Source: Luteibacter aegosomatis
GTDB lineage: Bacteria > Pseudomonadota > Gammaproteobacteria > Xanthomonadales > Rhodanobacteraceae
Length of the DNA stretch: 64,000 nucleotides
Assembly: GCF_023078455.1 (NCBI RefSeq)
Contig: NZ_CP095740.1
Span: 1,538,001-1,602,000, forward strand
Direction of reading: 5' to 3'
Shown here: one piece after another, positions 1-8,399 of the stretch
Layout of the letters: every line of letters starts with the position of its first letter
Position numbering within the stretch: the first letter of the stretch is position 1
Notes under the pieces: generated by a model
What the model was told of the DNA's origin: nothing
What the model saw: the letters and a program-made list of their open reading frames with translations, nothing else
Databases searched by the model: none
Made by a program: the position numbers and the translations under genes

Positions 1-1162
1 CTTGCTCCAGTTGGAGATAGGCGGAGGAGTAGGGCGCTTCGGCGTCGCGATAGACGAAGTGCAGGCGGCGACGCACCGTGTCGTGGCGCAAGGCCAGTTC
101 CACGGTGTCGCCCGGTCGCAGCAGGCGCTGGAATTTCAGCTGGTCGATGGCGCGGCAGGTGCGCGGCGTGCCCAGCCTCGGCGCGGCGAGGTCCAGGGCC
201 CAGCCGATCTGCATCACGCCGGGAAGCACGGGCGCCTCGGGAAAATGCTCGGCGAAGCAGGCCAGGTCGAGGGGCAGCGCGATGCGCAGTACGTACGTGT
301 CGCCGTCCTTCCATTCGTCGATCACGCTGGCGTTGGCGGGTAGCGGCGCCTGCAGCGTCGCGTCCACGTTCGCCGCCTCGGGCAGCGCATCGGCGAAACG
401 CCACACCAACGGCGTGGACAGGGGATCGTCGCCCGCGGCGTGCTGTCCCAGTTCGTTCACCAGGCCCGCGCGGCCATGCCGAAGCAGGGCGATGCGCCCG
501 GCCGGCGACAGGGCCACGACCATGCCGGGCCCCTGCTTGCCCGCGTAGCCGCCCGCGGCGCCCGCCACCCAGGGATGCGAACCGAGGCGGCGGGCAGCGG
601 CGTTCATCGGGGCCTGGTTGATGCGGCGGCGCAGCCGCTGGCGGAAGACCCACTCGCCCACGAAGAGCACGCCCATCACGGCGTACGCCAGGATGCCGTT
701 GTAGAACGTCCACCACGACAGGCTGGCCCAGGCGGCGAGCACGCCCGAGGCGATGCCGTTCGCGGCGAAGAAGATCACCCATACCCACGTCACCTTGCGC
801 ACGTAGGCCACCGCGACCGGGGGAAGATCGGGTTCGGTCACCCGCGCGATGCGTTCGATGATCGGCGGCCCGTATTTCAGGCTGAGGGCGAACGCGGCGA
901 AAAGCAGGGCGCAGATGAGGCTGGGATACCAGCGCACCAGGTGCTCCTCGCCGCCCAGCGCCAGCACGGCGCAGTAGGCGAGCGTGATGCCCAGCATCCA
1001 GCCACCGCCGGGCCGGCGCAGCAGCGCGGGCGCGCGCACGAGCCAGAGACCGCCGAGGATCAGGCCGAACACCGGTGCCGACACGTGCTCGGAACCGAAG
1101 TACACGATGAAGGGATACAGCACGCCGGCCAGCACCAGCGCGAGTTCGCTCAGCTTACGCAT
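1..1162 (-). CDS. Aryl-polyene membrane protein fused to AMP-ligase tail and hot-dog domain (partial)
   Basis: The frame is open without a stop from ATG at 1162 to the left edge (387 codons seen). Residues 1 to about 186 are a COG4648-type membrane protein with several hydrophobic segments, as found in aryl-polyene loci. From about residue 187 the sequence resembles the C-terminal subdomain of the pathway's AMP-ligase (PLVWRFADALPEAANVD), followed by an ApeI-like hot-dog dehydratase domain with the motif HFPEAPVLPGVMQIGWAL. The roughly 350-residue adenylation core expected in between is absent. The place where ANL enzymes carry the catalytic Lys (usually a GK) reads NVD. An internal ATG at codon 187 could allow separate initiation, but no stop precedes it. 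The start overlaps the upstream ACP stop by 8 nt. Domain assignments are from memory of the families; the missing core is inferred. Confidence 0.75.
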   Translation of the reverse strand, partial: MRKLSELALVLAGVLYPFIVYFGSEHVSAPVFGLILGGLWLVRAPALLRRPGGGWMLGITLAYCAVLALGGEEHLVRWYPSLICALLFAAFALSLKYGPPIIERIARVTEPDLPPVAVAYVRKVTWVWVIFFAANGIASGVLAAWASLSWWTFYNGILAYAVMGVLFVGEWVFRQRLRRRINQAPMNAAARRLGSHPWVAGAAGGYAGKQGPGMVVALSPAGRIALLRHGRAGLVNELGQHAAGDDPLSTPLVWRFADALPEAANVDATLQAPLPANASVIDEWKDGDTYVLRIALPLDLACFAEHFPEAPVLPGVMQIGWALDLAAPRLGTPRTCRAIDQLKFQRLLRPGDTVELALRHDTVRRRLHFVYRDAEAPYSSAYLQLEQ

Positions 1163-1433
1163 GATGGCCTTGCGACTCCACGTAGAGGGCGAGACTGCGC
1201 ACCGTCTCGAAATGGCGCCGCGCGTCTTTCGAATCCGAAGCGATCTTCAGGCCGTAGGTGGTCTGCAAGGCCAGCGCGAGTTCCAGCGCGTCCACCGAAT
1301 CCAGCCCGAGCCCTTGCCCGAACAGCGGCTGGTCGGCGGCGATGTCGTCCACGGCCAGGTGTTCCAGCGAGAGCGTATCGATGATGAGTTGCGCGATGTC
1401 GCGTTCGAGCCCGCTTCGATCGGGTGTGTTCAT
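1155..1433 (-). CDS. Acyl carrier protein of the aryl-polyene locus
   Basis: This 92-residue acidic protein has the carrier-protein signature GLDSVDALEL; the serine is the 4'-phosphopantetheine attachment site. It carries the growing polyene as a thioester in the cytoplasm. It is one of two ACPs in this locus, the other being at 9195-9464, as is usual for aryl-polyene (APE/xanthomonadin) clusters. The start ATG overlaps the end of the acyltransferase gene by 4 nt and its end overlaps the membrane-protein gene by 8 nt, which indicates translational coupling. Confidence 0.9.
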   Translation of the reverse strand: MNTPDRSGLERDIAQLIIDTLSLEHLAVDDIAADQPLFGQGLGLDSVDALELALALQTTYGLKIASDSKDARRHFETVRSLALYVESQGHHA

Positions 1434-2215
1434 CCCTGCATGTCCCCTGCGTAGAGATGGTGGAGGTGTTCGTTGAGGCGGCGCGAGGCGATCGGCGCGG
1501 GCGCGTCGCGATAGGCGGATACGTCGATGTCGTCGCCGACCCGCAGGTGCATGTGCACGCGCCGGTCCGGGATGCGGTACCAGGGTTCGGCCTTGGTGAG
1601 CGTGGTGGGTTCGACGCTGATGAAGACCGGCGTGACCACGCGCGCGCCGCGGACGGCGATGGCCGCCGCGCCGCGATGGAACACGGGAGGCCGGCCCGGC
1701 GTGGTGCGCGTGCCTTCGGGAAAGACGATCAGCGTCTGGCCGTCGCGCAGCACGTCGGCGGCGCGGTCGAGCATGTCGGCGCTACCGTCGTTGCTGATGT
1801 ACTGCGCCACCGTCACCGGTCCGCGCATCCAGGGATTCTTCCACAGGCTGTGCTTGACCACGCAGTTGGCGTCGGGCACGTGGCCGAGCAGGAACACCAC
1901 GTCGATCAGCGAGGGATGGTTGGCGACGATGAGCTGGCCGGGGCGGCCCAGCCGTTCGAGCCCCTCGAAACGGTAGGTGAGCACCCCGGTGCGGTACATG
2001 AATTGCGAATGCAGCCAGAACGCCCGGCCCACGGTACGCCGGGCGCGCTTGCGGCGCACCTCGGGCGGCCCCGGCCAGTGCAGCACCACGGGAAGGATGG
2101 CCACGCGCAGGAGGATGCCGCCGATGCCGAAGAAGGCGAAGGAGAGCGCGGTGAACACGAAGCGCCACGCCCATGCATCGCGGCGTGTCCTTACGCCAGG
2201 GGGTGCCATGTCCAT
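1430..2215 (-). CDS. Lysophospholipid-type acyltransferase, aryl-polyene locus
   Basis: This 261-residue protein belongs to the PlsC/LPLAT acyltransferase family. An N-terminal hydrophobic stretch (about residues 15-50) probably anchors it to the inner membrane. The HX4D catalytic motif is seen as NHPSLID, and the substrate-binding motif as FPEGTRT. In aryl-polyene loci such enzymes are thought to attach the polyene chain to a membrane lipid. The start overlaps the end of the upstream ketosynthase-like gene by 25 nt and its stop overlaps the ACP start. The acceptor lipid cannot be told from sequence. Confidence 0.88.
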   Translation of the reverse strand: MDMAPPGVRTRRDAWAWRFVFTALSFAFFGIGGILLRVAILPVVLHWPGPPEVRRKRARRTVGRAFWLHSQFMYRTGVLTYRFEGLERLGRPGQLIVANHPSLIDVVFLLGHVPDANCVVKHSLWKNPWMRGPVTVAQYISNDGSADMLDRAADVLRDGQTLIVFPEGTRTTPGRPPVFHRGAAAIAVRGARVVTPVFISVEPTTLTKAEPWYRIPDRRVHMHLRVGDDIDVSAYRDAPAPIASRRLNEHLHHLYAGDMQG

Positions 2216-2925
2216 CGTCGTGTCTTCCAGCGGTGCTCGAGGGACGCGCCGTCGTGCAGCGCGCGGACGAAACGCAGGGCGTGCGGTTCGGCGGCCGCCG
2301 TGGCACCGGTCGCATCGCCATGCAGGGACAGGCGCCAGCGCGTGCCGTCGCCCGGAACGTCGGCCGAAGCGATGCGGAGGGCGACCGCGTGCGAGAACGG
2401 CACGTCGTCGATCCAGCCATCGTAGGCGGGTGCGGGGCGCTCTTCGGCCACGGCGACGATCACGGCCGGGGCACCGTCGTCGAGCAGGCCGGCGGCTTCG
2501 ACGACGGCATGCTCGAAGGTATCGGCTTCACCGGCGATGGCGACCGATTCACCCCGCTGCCCGCGCAGGATCGACCATTGACCGGCGATGGCGTTATGCA
2601 CCGACAGACCGAACTGCGTCGGCGACAGCGGTGCCTCGCGTCCGATCTCGTCGAGCATGGCGAAGGTGCGCGTGGTTTCGCCGTGGCGCGAGGCGAACAC
2701 GAACGGGAGCTGTTCGTCGTCGGCGCACAGCGGCCATGCCGCGTGCATCACGATGCGGGCGAGACGACTGAGCCGGCGCCGTTGCATCGGCGGCACGAAG
2801 GCGCAATCGGGCTGCTGGCCGTCTTCCGCGACGGTGGCGCCGCCCGCGGCCCAGGCGGCCCAGTCGCGGGCTTCCTCGATCCCCGGGGCCCAGGCCCGCC
2901 AGCGTTCGATGCGCAGGTCGATCAC
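2191..2925 (-). CDS. Short beta-ketoacyl synthase-like protein, aryl-polyene locus
   Basis: This 244-residue protein resembles the stand-alone ketoacyl-synthase N-terminal domain family (Ketoacyl-synt_2, PF13723) typical of aryl-polyene clusters. The region SPTQFGLSVHNAIAGQW is characteristic of that family. No catalytic Cys-His-His set is evident, so it may act as a chain-length or partner subunit for the two full ketosynthases; that role is inference. The start chosen is GTG at 2925, which overlaps the upstream ketosynthase stop as GTGA. ATG starts further upstream would lie deep inside that ketosynthase. It overlaps the downstream acyltransferase by 25 nt. Confidence 0.82.
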   Translation of the reverse strand: MIDLRIERWRAWAPGIEEARDWAAWAAGGATVAEDGQQPDCAFVPPMQRRRLSRLARIVMHAAWPLCADDEQLPFVFASRHGETTRTFAMLDEIGREAPLSPTQFGLSVHNAIAGQWSILRGQRGESVAIAGEADTFEHAVVEAAGLLDDGAPAVIVAVAEERPAPAYDGWIDDVPFSHAVALRIASADVPGDGTRWRLSLHGDATGATAAAEPHALRFVRALHDGASLEHRWKTRRWTWHPLA

Positions 2926-4148
2926 GCGTCCGGCTCCTGGTAGCGGCGAATCACCAGCGCCGCGCAGCTGCCACCGAAACCGAAGTTGTTGGAGAGCACG
3001 GCGTCGATCCGCGCCTCGCGCTCGCCATCGAGCAACGGCGCATCGACGAACGCGTCGTCCACGGTCGACGGATAGGCCGGCCCGAGCAGCACGCCGGTCT
3101 CCATCATGGCGATGGAGGCGATGGCATCGAGCGCGCCCGCGGCAGCCGGGGCGTGGCCGGTGAGCCCCTTGATCGAAGACATCCACGGCACCGGATGCCC
3201 GCGCTCGCCGAAGACGCGGCGCAACGCATCCCACTCGGCGAGGTCGCCCTGCACGGTGGCGCATGCGTGGGTGTTCACGTAATCGGGAAGGATCCCCGCC
3301 AGGTCGATCGCCTGGTGCATCGCCTCGGCCATGCCGTCGGCGTTGGGGCTGATCATGCCCTCGGGGTCGGAGGCCGCGCCGTAGCCGGCCATCTCGCCGA
3401 GGATGGCCGCGCCGCGCGCCAACGCGTGGTCGAGCGATTCGAGCACGAGCACGCCCGCGCCGCCGCCCAGCACGATGCCGTCGCGGTCGGCGGCATACGG
3501 CGTGGATACGCGTTCGCCGGCGACGCTCGCGGTGGACAGCGCGTGCATCACGTCGAAGCACATGGCCGCCTTGTCGTGCAGTTCTTCGGCGCCGCCGCAG
3601 ACCACGATGTCCTGGCGGCCTAGCTGGATCAGTTCCATCGCCTGGCCGATGGCATGCGTGGCGCTGGTGCAGGCCGAGCCGACGGTGAACGCGCGACCGC
3701 CGAAACCGAAGGCCTGGATCATCGTGGCGCTCACCGCGCTGCCCATGCTCCGCGGCACGATGAACGGCGAAAGCCGCGAATAGCCCTTGGCATGGAACAC
3801 GTCCAGCCCGGCTTCGTATTCCGACAACGCGGCGGCGCCGCCCATCACGATACCGACGTCGCGCTCACGCACGCGGGTTTCGTCGAGTCCGGCTTCCGCC
3901 AGGGCTTCGCGCGTGGCGTGCCAGGCGAATTCGGCCGCCTGCGGAAGATAGCGGCGCAGCTTGCGCGGCGGCGGTTCCAGCGCGTCGATATCGGCCGGCG
4001 CGGCCACGCGGCAGCGCATGCCCAGCGCGGCGAAGGCCGGCATGTCGCGAAAGCCCGCGCGTCCGGCGCGCAGGCCGTCGAACAGCGCGCGTCGGTTCGG
4101 TCCGAGGCAGGACACCGCGCCCATGCCGGTGACGACGACGCGACGCAT
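2922..4148 (-). CDS. Beta-ketoacyl-ACP synthase (FabF-like), aryl-polyene locus
   Basis: This 408-residue KAS I/II-type condensing enzyme has the nucleophilic Cys in GSACTSATHAIG, a first His in NTHACATV (the family usually has HGTGT) and a second His in IKGLTGHAPAAAG. It should condense malonyl-ACP with the growing aryl-polyene chain. It starts with ATG overlapping the stop of the other ketosynthase (ATGA) and ends overlapping the short ketosynthase-like gene. The altered motif around the first His hints at a specialised substrate range. The two ketosynthases of such clusters usually form a heterodimer. Confidence 0.9.
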   Translation of the reverse strand: MRRVVVTGMGAVSCLGPNRRALFDGLRAGRAGFRDMPAFAALGMRCRVAAPADIDALEPPPRKLRRYLPQAAEFAWHATREALAEAGLDETRVRERDVGIVMGGAAALSEYEAGLDVFHAKGYSRLSPFIVPRSMGSAVSATMIQAFGFGGRAFTVGSACTSATHAIGQAMELIQLGRQDIVVCGGAEELHDKAAMCFDVMHALSTASVAGERVSTPYAADRDGIVLGGGAGVLVLESLDHALARGAAILGEMAGYGAASDPEGMISPNADGMAEAMHQAIDLAGILPDYVNTHACATVQGDLAEWDALRRVFGERGHPVPWMSSIKGLTGHAPAAAGALDAIASIAMMETGVLLGPAYPSTVDDAFVDAPLLDGEREARIDAVLSNNFGFGGSCAALVIRRYQEPDA

Positions 4149-5401
4149 CAACGCGGCGCCCTGAAAATGAGCGAGGTGTTGATGCCGCCGAACGCGAAGT
4201 TGTTGTTCATCACGTAGTCGGTGCGGATTTCGCGCCCTTCGCCGGTGACGTAGTCGAGCGCCGCGCATTCGGGATCGGGCGTGTCGAGGTTGATGGTGGG
4301 CGCGAACCAGCCGCGGCGCATCATCGCGATGGTCCACCACGATTCCAGCGCACCGCAGGCGCCGAGCGTGTGACCCACGTAGCTCTTCATCGAACTGATC
4401 GGCACGTCGATGCCGAGCACGTCGGCGGTCGCGTGGCTCTCGGCCACGTCGCCGCGATCGGTGGCGGTGCCGTGCGCGCTGACGTAGCCGATGGCGGAGG
4501 CGTCGAGGTTCGCATCGGCCAGTGCCATGCGCATGGCGGCCGCCATCGTCTCGCGGGTGGGCTGGGTGATGTGCACGCCGTCGGAGTTGGTACCGAAACC
4601 GACCACCTCGGCATGGATCGTCGCGCCGCGCGCGAGCGCGTGTTCGTAATCCTCGAGGATCAGCGTGACGGCACCTTCGCCCACGACGAGGCCGTCGCGC
4701 TTCGCGTCGAAGGGGCGCGGGGTGAGGTCGGGCGTATCGTTGCGCGTGCTGGTGGCGAACAGGGTGTCGAACACCGCCGCGCCGGGGCCGGACAGCTCTT
4801 CGGCGCCGCCGCAGAGCATGAAGGTCTGTTTGCCTTGCTGGATGGCCTCGTAGCCGTAGCCGATGGCCTGGCTGCCCGACGTGCAGGCGCTGGAGGTGGT
4901 GATGACGCGCCCCTTCAGGCCGAAGAACACGCCGACGTTCACCGCCGTGGTGTGCGCCATCATCTGGATGTAGCTGGTGGCGGTCACGCCCTGCATCGAG
5001 CCGGTGTCGAGCATGTGGCCGACGGTGCGCGCCGGTTCGATGCTGCCGCCCGACGAACCGTAGGCCACGCCCATGCGGCCGTCCCTGATCGCCGGATCGT
5101 CGAGCAGGCCCGCATCGGCGAGGGCGCGCTCGCTCGCCGCGACGGCGAGCTGGGCCACGCGACCCATCGAACGCAGGTGCTTGCGCGACCAGTGCGAGGG
5201 TATGGCGAAGTCGTCCACCGGGCTGCCGAGGCGGCCGTTGAGTGCGTCGAAGTAATCCCATTCGCCCATGCGGCGGATGGCGTTCCGGCGCGCCCGAAGG
5301 CGTGCCTCGATGGTGGTCCAGTCGTGGCCCAGCGGGGTGATGCCGCCGATGCCGGTGACGACGACGCGCCTTGGCGCGCGGGAAAGAGAAGTGTCGGTCA
5401 T
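4148..5401 (-). CDS. Beta-ketoacyl-ACP synthase (FabF-like), aryl-polyene locus
   Basis: This 417-residue FabF-type condensing enzyme has a complete Cys-His-His set: TTSSACTSGSQAIG, SAHGTATD and KSYVGHTLG. It extends the polyene chain by two carbons per round. The start ATG at 5401 overlaps the MMPL exporter stop (ATGA), and its stop overlaps the next ketosynthase start. An N-terminal extension of the open frame upstream is only read-through into the exporter gene. In many aryl-polyene clusters a ketoreductase and a dehydratase lie between the two ketosynthases; here the two are directly adjacent. Confidence 0.92.
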   Translation of the reverse strand: MTDTSLSRAPRRVVVTGIGGITPLGHDWTTIEARLRARRNAIRRMGEWDYFDALNGRLGSPVDDFAIPSHWSRKHLRSMGRVAQLAVAASERALADAGLLDDPAIRDGRMGVAYGSSGGSIEPARTVGHMLDTGSMQGVTATSYIQMMAHTTAVNVGVFFGLKGRVITTSSACTSGSQAIGYGYEAIQQGKQTFMLCGGAEELSGPGAAVFDTLFATSTRNDTPDLTPRPFDAKRDGLVVGEGAVTLILEDYEHALARGATIHAEVVGFGTNSDGVHITQPTRETMAAAMRMALADANLDASAIGYVSAHGTATDRGDVAESHATADVLGIDVPISSMKSYVGHTLGACGALESWWTIAMMRRGWFAPTINLDTPDPECAALDYVTGEGREIRTDYVMNNNFAFGGINTSLIFRAPR

Positions 5402-7797
5402 GCGTGGTTCCTCCCGGGGGCGCTCACCGGCGCGAGCAGCGCGGTGAAGCCGATGCCGAGGAGCAGGGTGAGTCCGAAATGTTTCAGCGCGGGCATCGTG
5501 CTGAGTGCGAGCAGGCCGAAGGAGAGCAGGGCGGTGACGGCCGACAGCAGCACGCCGGCGTAGGCGGCACCAGGACGATGCGCCGAATGCGGTTCGCCTT
5601 CGCGCAGGAAGACGGCGTAATTGGCGCCCACGCCGAGCACGAGCATCAGCGCCATCACATGGAACAGCGTCAACGGCTCGCCGAGGTAGCCGAGCGCCGC
5701 CACGCTGAACACGATGCCGGCGGCCGGCGGCAGCAGCACGCGCCAGGCGGCGCGAGGGCCATAGCGCCAGGCGAAGGCGGCGCCGACCAGCAGCAGGGCG
5801 CCGCCCAGCCAGAGGCTGGCGTAACCGCGATAGCGGCCGAACAGCGCGGTGATGCCGGCCGGTTTGTCGATCAGCGAGACGCCGGGGAGATCCTTCGCCA
5901 GCTCGCGCAGCGTCGCCACGTCGTCGTTGCCCTGCGGCAGCACGATGCTGGCGCGGTCCATCCAGAGATAGCGGAACGGCGTATAGGCAGGCGTGGCCTG
6001 CCAGTCGGCGAGAGTGAACGGGCTGCCGGGGTAGGCGTCGGCGTAGGCTTCGGCGGTGTCGGGTTTGAAGCCCGCCTCGCTGAGCGCTGCGCGTATCCGG
6101 CTTCGGCACGTCCGTTCGCCGATACGATCGGCTCCCACCCCTTCGGTAGGAAGGTCACTACCGGAGGGGTGGGAGCCGATCGTATCGGCGAAAGCCAGGT
6201 TGCAGGAAAGTTGGAGGTTTTCGGCCTGCCTTTTTCGGGAAGGCAGCATCGCCGTCATCCCGGTCCAGCCCACGTGCGCACGATCCAGCCGATCGGTCAG
6301 CGTTTCCTCCCGCTGCAACACCTCCTCGGCATCCGTCCCTTCCACCAGCCAGAACTGGCTGCCGCCGCCGAACCCGGCGATGCCGCGAATCACGGCCGCC
6401 TGTGCGTCCAGCGACGGCGGCGGTGAAATCAGCAGGTGGATGTCGTCGTCATGCCCTAGACGCAGCCAGCCGGGCACGGCGGCCACGGCAAGCACGGCGA
6501 TGGCGAGGAGCGCGCGCCGCCCCGAGGCGATGCGTTGCCATCCCAGGGCGAGGCGCACGAGTGGCGCCGCCAGCGGCGCCCGCGCGGGTCGGCGCAACAT
6601 GGCGGGCAACAGCCAGAACACGCTCGCGCAAGCCACCGCCATGCCCGCGATGGCGAATACCGCCATCTGCCTCAGGGCGGGAAAGGGCACCAGCGCGAGG
6701 AGGGCGTAGCCGAGCAGCGACGTGGCCAGGGCAAGCAGCAAGGCCGGGCGTACCTGGCGCACGCCACGCTCGGCGACCCATGCGTCGCCCGCGTTGGCAC
6801 GCGCGCAGAGGTACTGGATGGAATAGTCCACCGCCTCGCCGAGCAGGGCCGCACCGAAGACCAGCGTGAGCAGGTGCAGTTGTCCGAAGACCAGGATGGT
6901 GATCGTGGTGGCGCCGATCACGCCGAGGGCCGTCGAAACGAAAGCCACGAGCAGTGGGCGCACCGAGCGGAAGGCGAACAGCAGCAGGGCCGCGATGCCC
7001 AGGGTGGACGCGATGCCCACCACGTGCGTGTCGCGTTCCGCGCCCGCCCTCGCCGCCGCGGCGTAGAACACGGCACCGGTGCGCAACAGGCGCGTGCCGG
7101 GATGCTTCGCGACGATGTCCCGTTCCGCCGTCTCCAGCGCGCCGAGCGACCGGCGCTGCACGGTATCGTCGTACGACGAGCCGGCGAGGTCGGCGATCAC
7201 CAGCACGTAGCTGCCGTCGTCGCGGTGCGCGGTGAGCAGGTCGTCTTCCGGCACGAGCGAGCCGCCGTTCCAGGGTTGGCGATCGAGCCAGTGTTGCAGC
7301 CAGCCGAAGGGATCGTCACCGAGCGCCGGTCCCGTATTGGCGCCGAAGGGCTCGTTCAGGCGCCGCGTCAGCGCCCCGGCGGCGTCGAAACCGGGTGCGG
7401 CGAGGAGGGCACGGTCGGCGGGCGTCAGCAGATGGAAACGATGGGCCAGGAACGGCGTGACCAGCTGGTCGAGGTCGAACGACGGCAGCTCGGCGATGAC
7501 GGATGTGAACGCGGAACTCTTGCCGAGCGCTTCGCCAAGCTCGCGCGCGGCGTCTTTCGCGGCCTCGTCGTCGGCATTCGCCACGAGCAGGATCATGCGG
7601 TCGCCGCTGGCCCGGGCCAGCCGCTCGACGGCGCGTTCCGCCAACGCGTTGCGCTCGGTGGACGGCAGCATGGCGAGCAGGTCGGTCTGCAGCGGGGACG
7701 CTCCGCGACCGAACAGCAACCAGGCGCACAACAGGCACATCCCCAGCGACGCGCACGCGAACAGTACGGCACGGGCCGAGGTCGTGAGGGACGTCAT
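5398..7797 (-). CDS. MMPL/RND-type exporter of the aryl-polyene locus, with in-frame repeat insertion
   Basis: This 799-residue MMPL-family inner-membrane transporter is presumed to move the polyene lipid towards the outer membrane. It begins with a TM helix (residues about 8-30), then a large periplasmic loop, a block of TM helices (about 245-420), a second periplasmic loop and a C-terminal TM block. Residues 536-561 are encoded exactly by the palindromic repeat at 6115-6192, translated as FADTIGSHP...GADRIGE, in the second periplasmic loop. The insertion is 26 codons long and keeps the frame, so the protein may still work. It overlaps neighbours by 4 nt on both sides (ATGA). Confidence 0.9.
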   Translation of the reverse strand: MTSLTTSARAVLFACASLGMCLLCAWLLFGRGASPLQTDLLAMLPSTERNALAERAVERLARASGDRMILLVANADDEAAKDAARELGEALGKSSAFTSVIAELPSFDLDQLVTPFLAHRFHLLTPADRALLAAPGFDAAGALTRRLNEPFGANTGPALGDDPFGWLQHWLDRQPWNGGSLVPEDDLLTAHRDDGSYVLVIADLAGSSYDDTVQRRSLGALETAERDIVAKHPGTRLLRTGAVFYAAAARAGAERDTHVVGIASTLGIAALLLFAFRSVRPLLVAFVSTALGVIGATTITILVFGQLHLLTLVFGAALLGEAVDYSIQYLCARANAGDAWVAERGVRQVRPALLLALATSLLGYALLALVPFPALRQMAVFAIAGMAVACASVFWLLPAMLRRPARAPLAAPLVRLALGWQRIASGRRALLAIAVLAVAAVPGWLRLGHDDDIHLLISPPPSLDAQAAVIRGIAGFGGGSQFWLVEGTDAEEVLQREETLTDRLDRAHVGWTGMTAMLPSRKRQAENLQLSCNLAFADTIGSHPSGSDLPTEGVGADRIGERTCRSRIRAALSEAGFKPDTAEAYADAYPGSPFTLADWQATPAYTPFRYLWMDRASIVLPQGNDDVATLRELAKDLPGVSLIDKPAGITALFGRYRGYASLWLGGALLLVGAAFAWRYGPRAAWRVLLPPAAGIVFSVAALGYLGEPLTLFHVMALMLVLGVGANYAVFLREGEPHSAHRPGAAYAGVLLSAVTALLSFGLLALSTMPALKHFGLTLLLGIGFTALLAPVSAPGRNHA
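6115..6192. repeat. REP-like palindrome inside the MMPL exporter gene
   Basis: Two 35-bp arms (6115-6149 and 6158-6192) match with one mismatch around an 8-bp spacer. The outer part of each arm is TTCGCCGATACGATCGGCTC and the inner part contains CCCACCCCTTCGGTAG. It belongs to the same family as 13081-13137, 16694-16782 and 17734-17816, which are all intergenic. Here it lies within a coding sequence, exactly on codon boundaries. Confidence 0.92.
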
Positions 7798-8399
7798 GGG
7801 ATGCCGAGCAGTTTCACTTCGACGGCACTGGGCTCGCCCGCGTCGCGCGTGTTCGCGAACTGGATGCGCGTGGTTTCGCCGTTGGCCATGGTCACCTCGA
7901 TGCCGTCGAGGAATTCGCCGCCTTTCAGCGCGATGTCCTTGAGCACGCGGGCTATGCGCGATTGCCTCGGCGTGAAGCGCAAGGTCCAGTGCGCGACGTC
8001 GCCGTCGGCGGCGATGTCGAACTGGCGCGCCGCCTCGTCGCTCCTGCCCGCGAGCAATCCCTGGAGCATGGCCGTGACCTGGCCGATGCCACGGTTCACG
8101 TCACGCACCCGTTGCGCGTGGCCCTGCGCATCCACGCGCGAGGTGCCGCCGGCCGTGAACACGAGCGTGTCGTCGTAGGGTTCGCGCGTGTGCCAGAACA
8201 TGCCGTGGCCGACGGCGAAGAGCAGTTCGCCATGGCTGACCTGGGGCGCGGCCAGCGCGGGATTGTCGCGCGTCTGCGTGAAATCGGCCCGCACGGCCTG
8301 GTGCTTCGACAGATGGGCGAGCACGTCGTCGACCAGCGCCGGTGCGGCGTGCGCGTCGAAAGCGAAGAAGATGGCGAGCAAGGCGATCAGGCGGCGCAT
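7794..8399 (-). CDS. LolA-like periplasmic carrier protein, aryl-polyene locus
   Basis: This 201-residue protein has a cleavable signal peptide (MRRLIALLAIFFAFDAHA, cut before APAL). The body resembles the LolA/outer-membrane lipoprotein carrier fold found in aryl-polyene loci (ADFTQTRDNPAL and the later KGGEFLDGIEV region). It probably shuttles or accepts the polyene-lipid product in the periplasm, working with the MMPL exporter; that is inferred from context. The start chosen is ATG at 8399, inside the end of the glycosyltransferase gene (13-nt overlap), because it gives the signal peptide. Its stop overlaps the exporter start. Confidence 0.85.
   Translation of the reverse strand: MRRLIALLAIFFAFDAHAAPALVDDVLAHLSKHQAVRADFTQTRDNPALAAPQVSHGELLFAVGHGMFWHTREPYDDTLVFTAGGTSRVDAQGHAQRVRDVNRGIGQVTAMLQGLLAGRSDEAARQFDIAADGDVAHWTLRFTPRQSRIARVLKDIALKGGEFLDGIEVTMANGETTRIQFANTRDAGEPSAVEVKLLGIP

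Noticed and set aside
2922..6109. Long minus-strand frames (779 and 653 codons) starting upstream of each ketosynthase
   Set aside because: Their N-terminal parts are out-of-frame readings of the neighbouring genes. The ketosynthase starts at 4148 and 5401 give conserved N-termini and ATGA overlaps.
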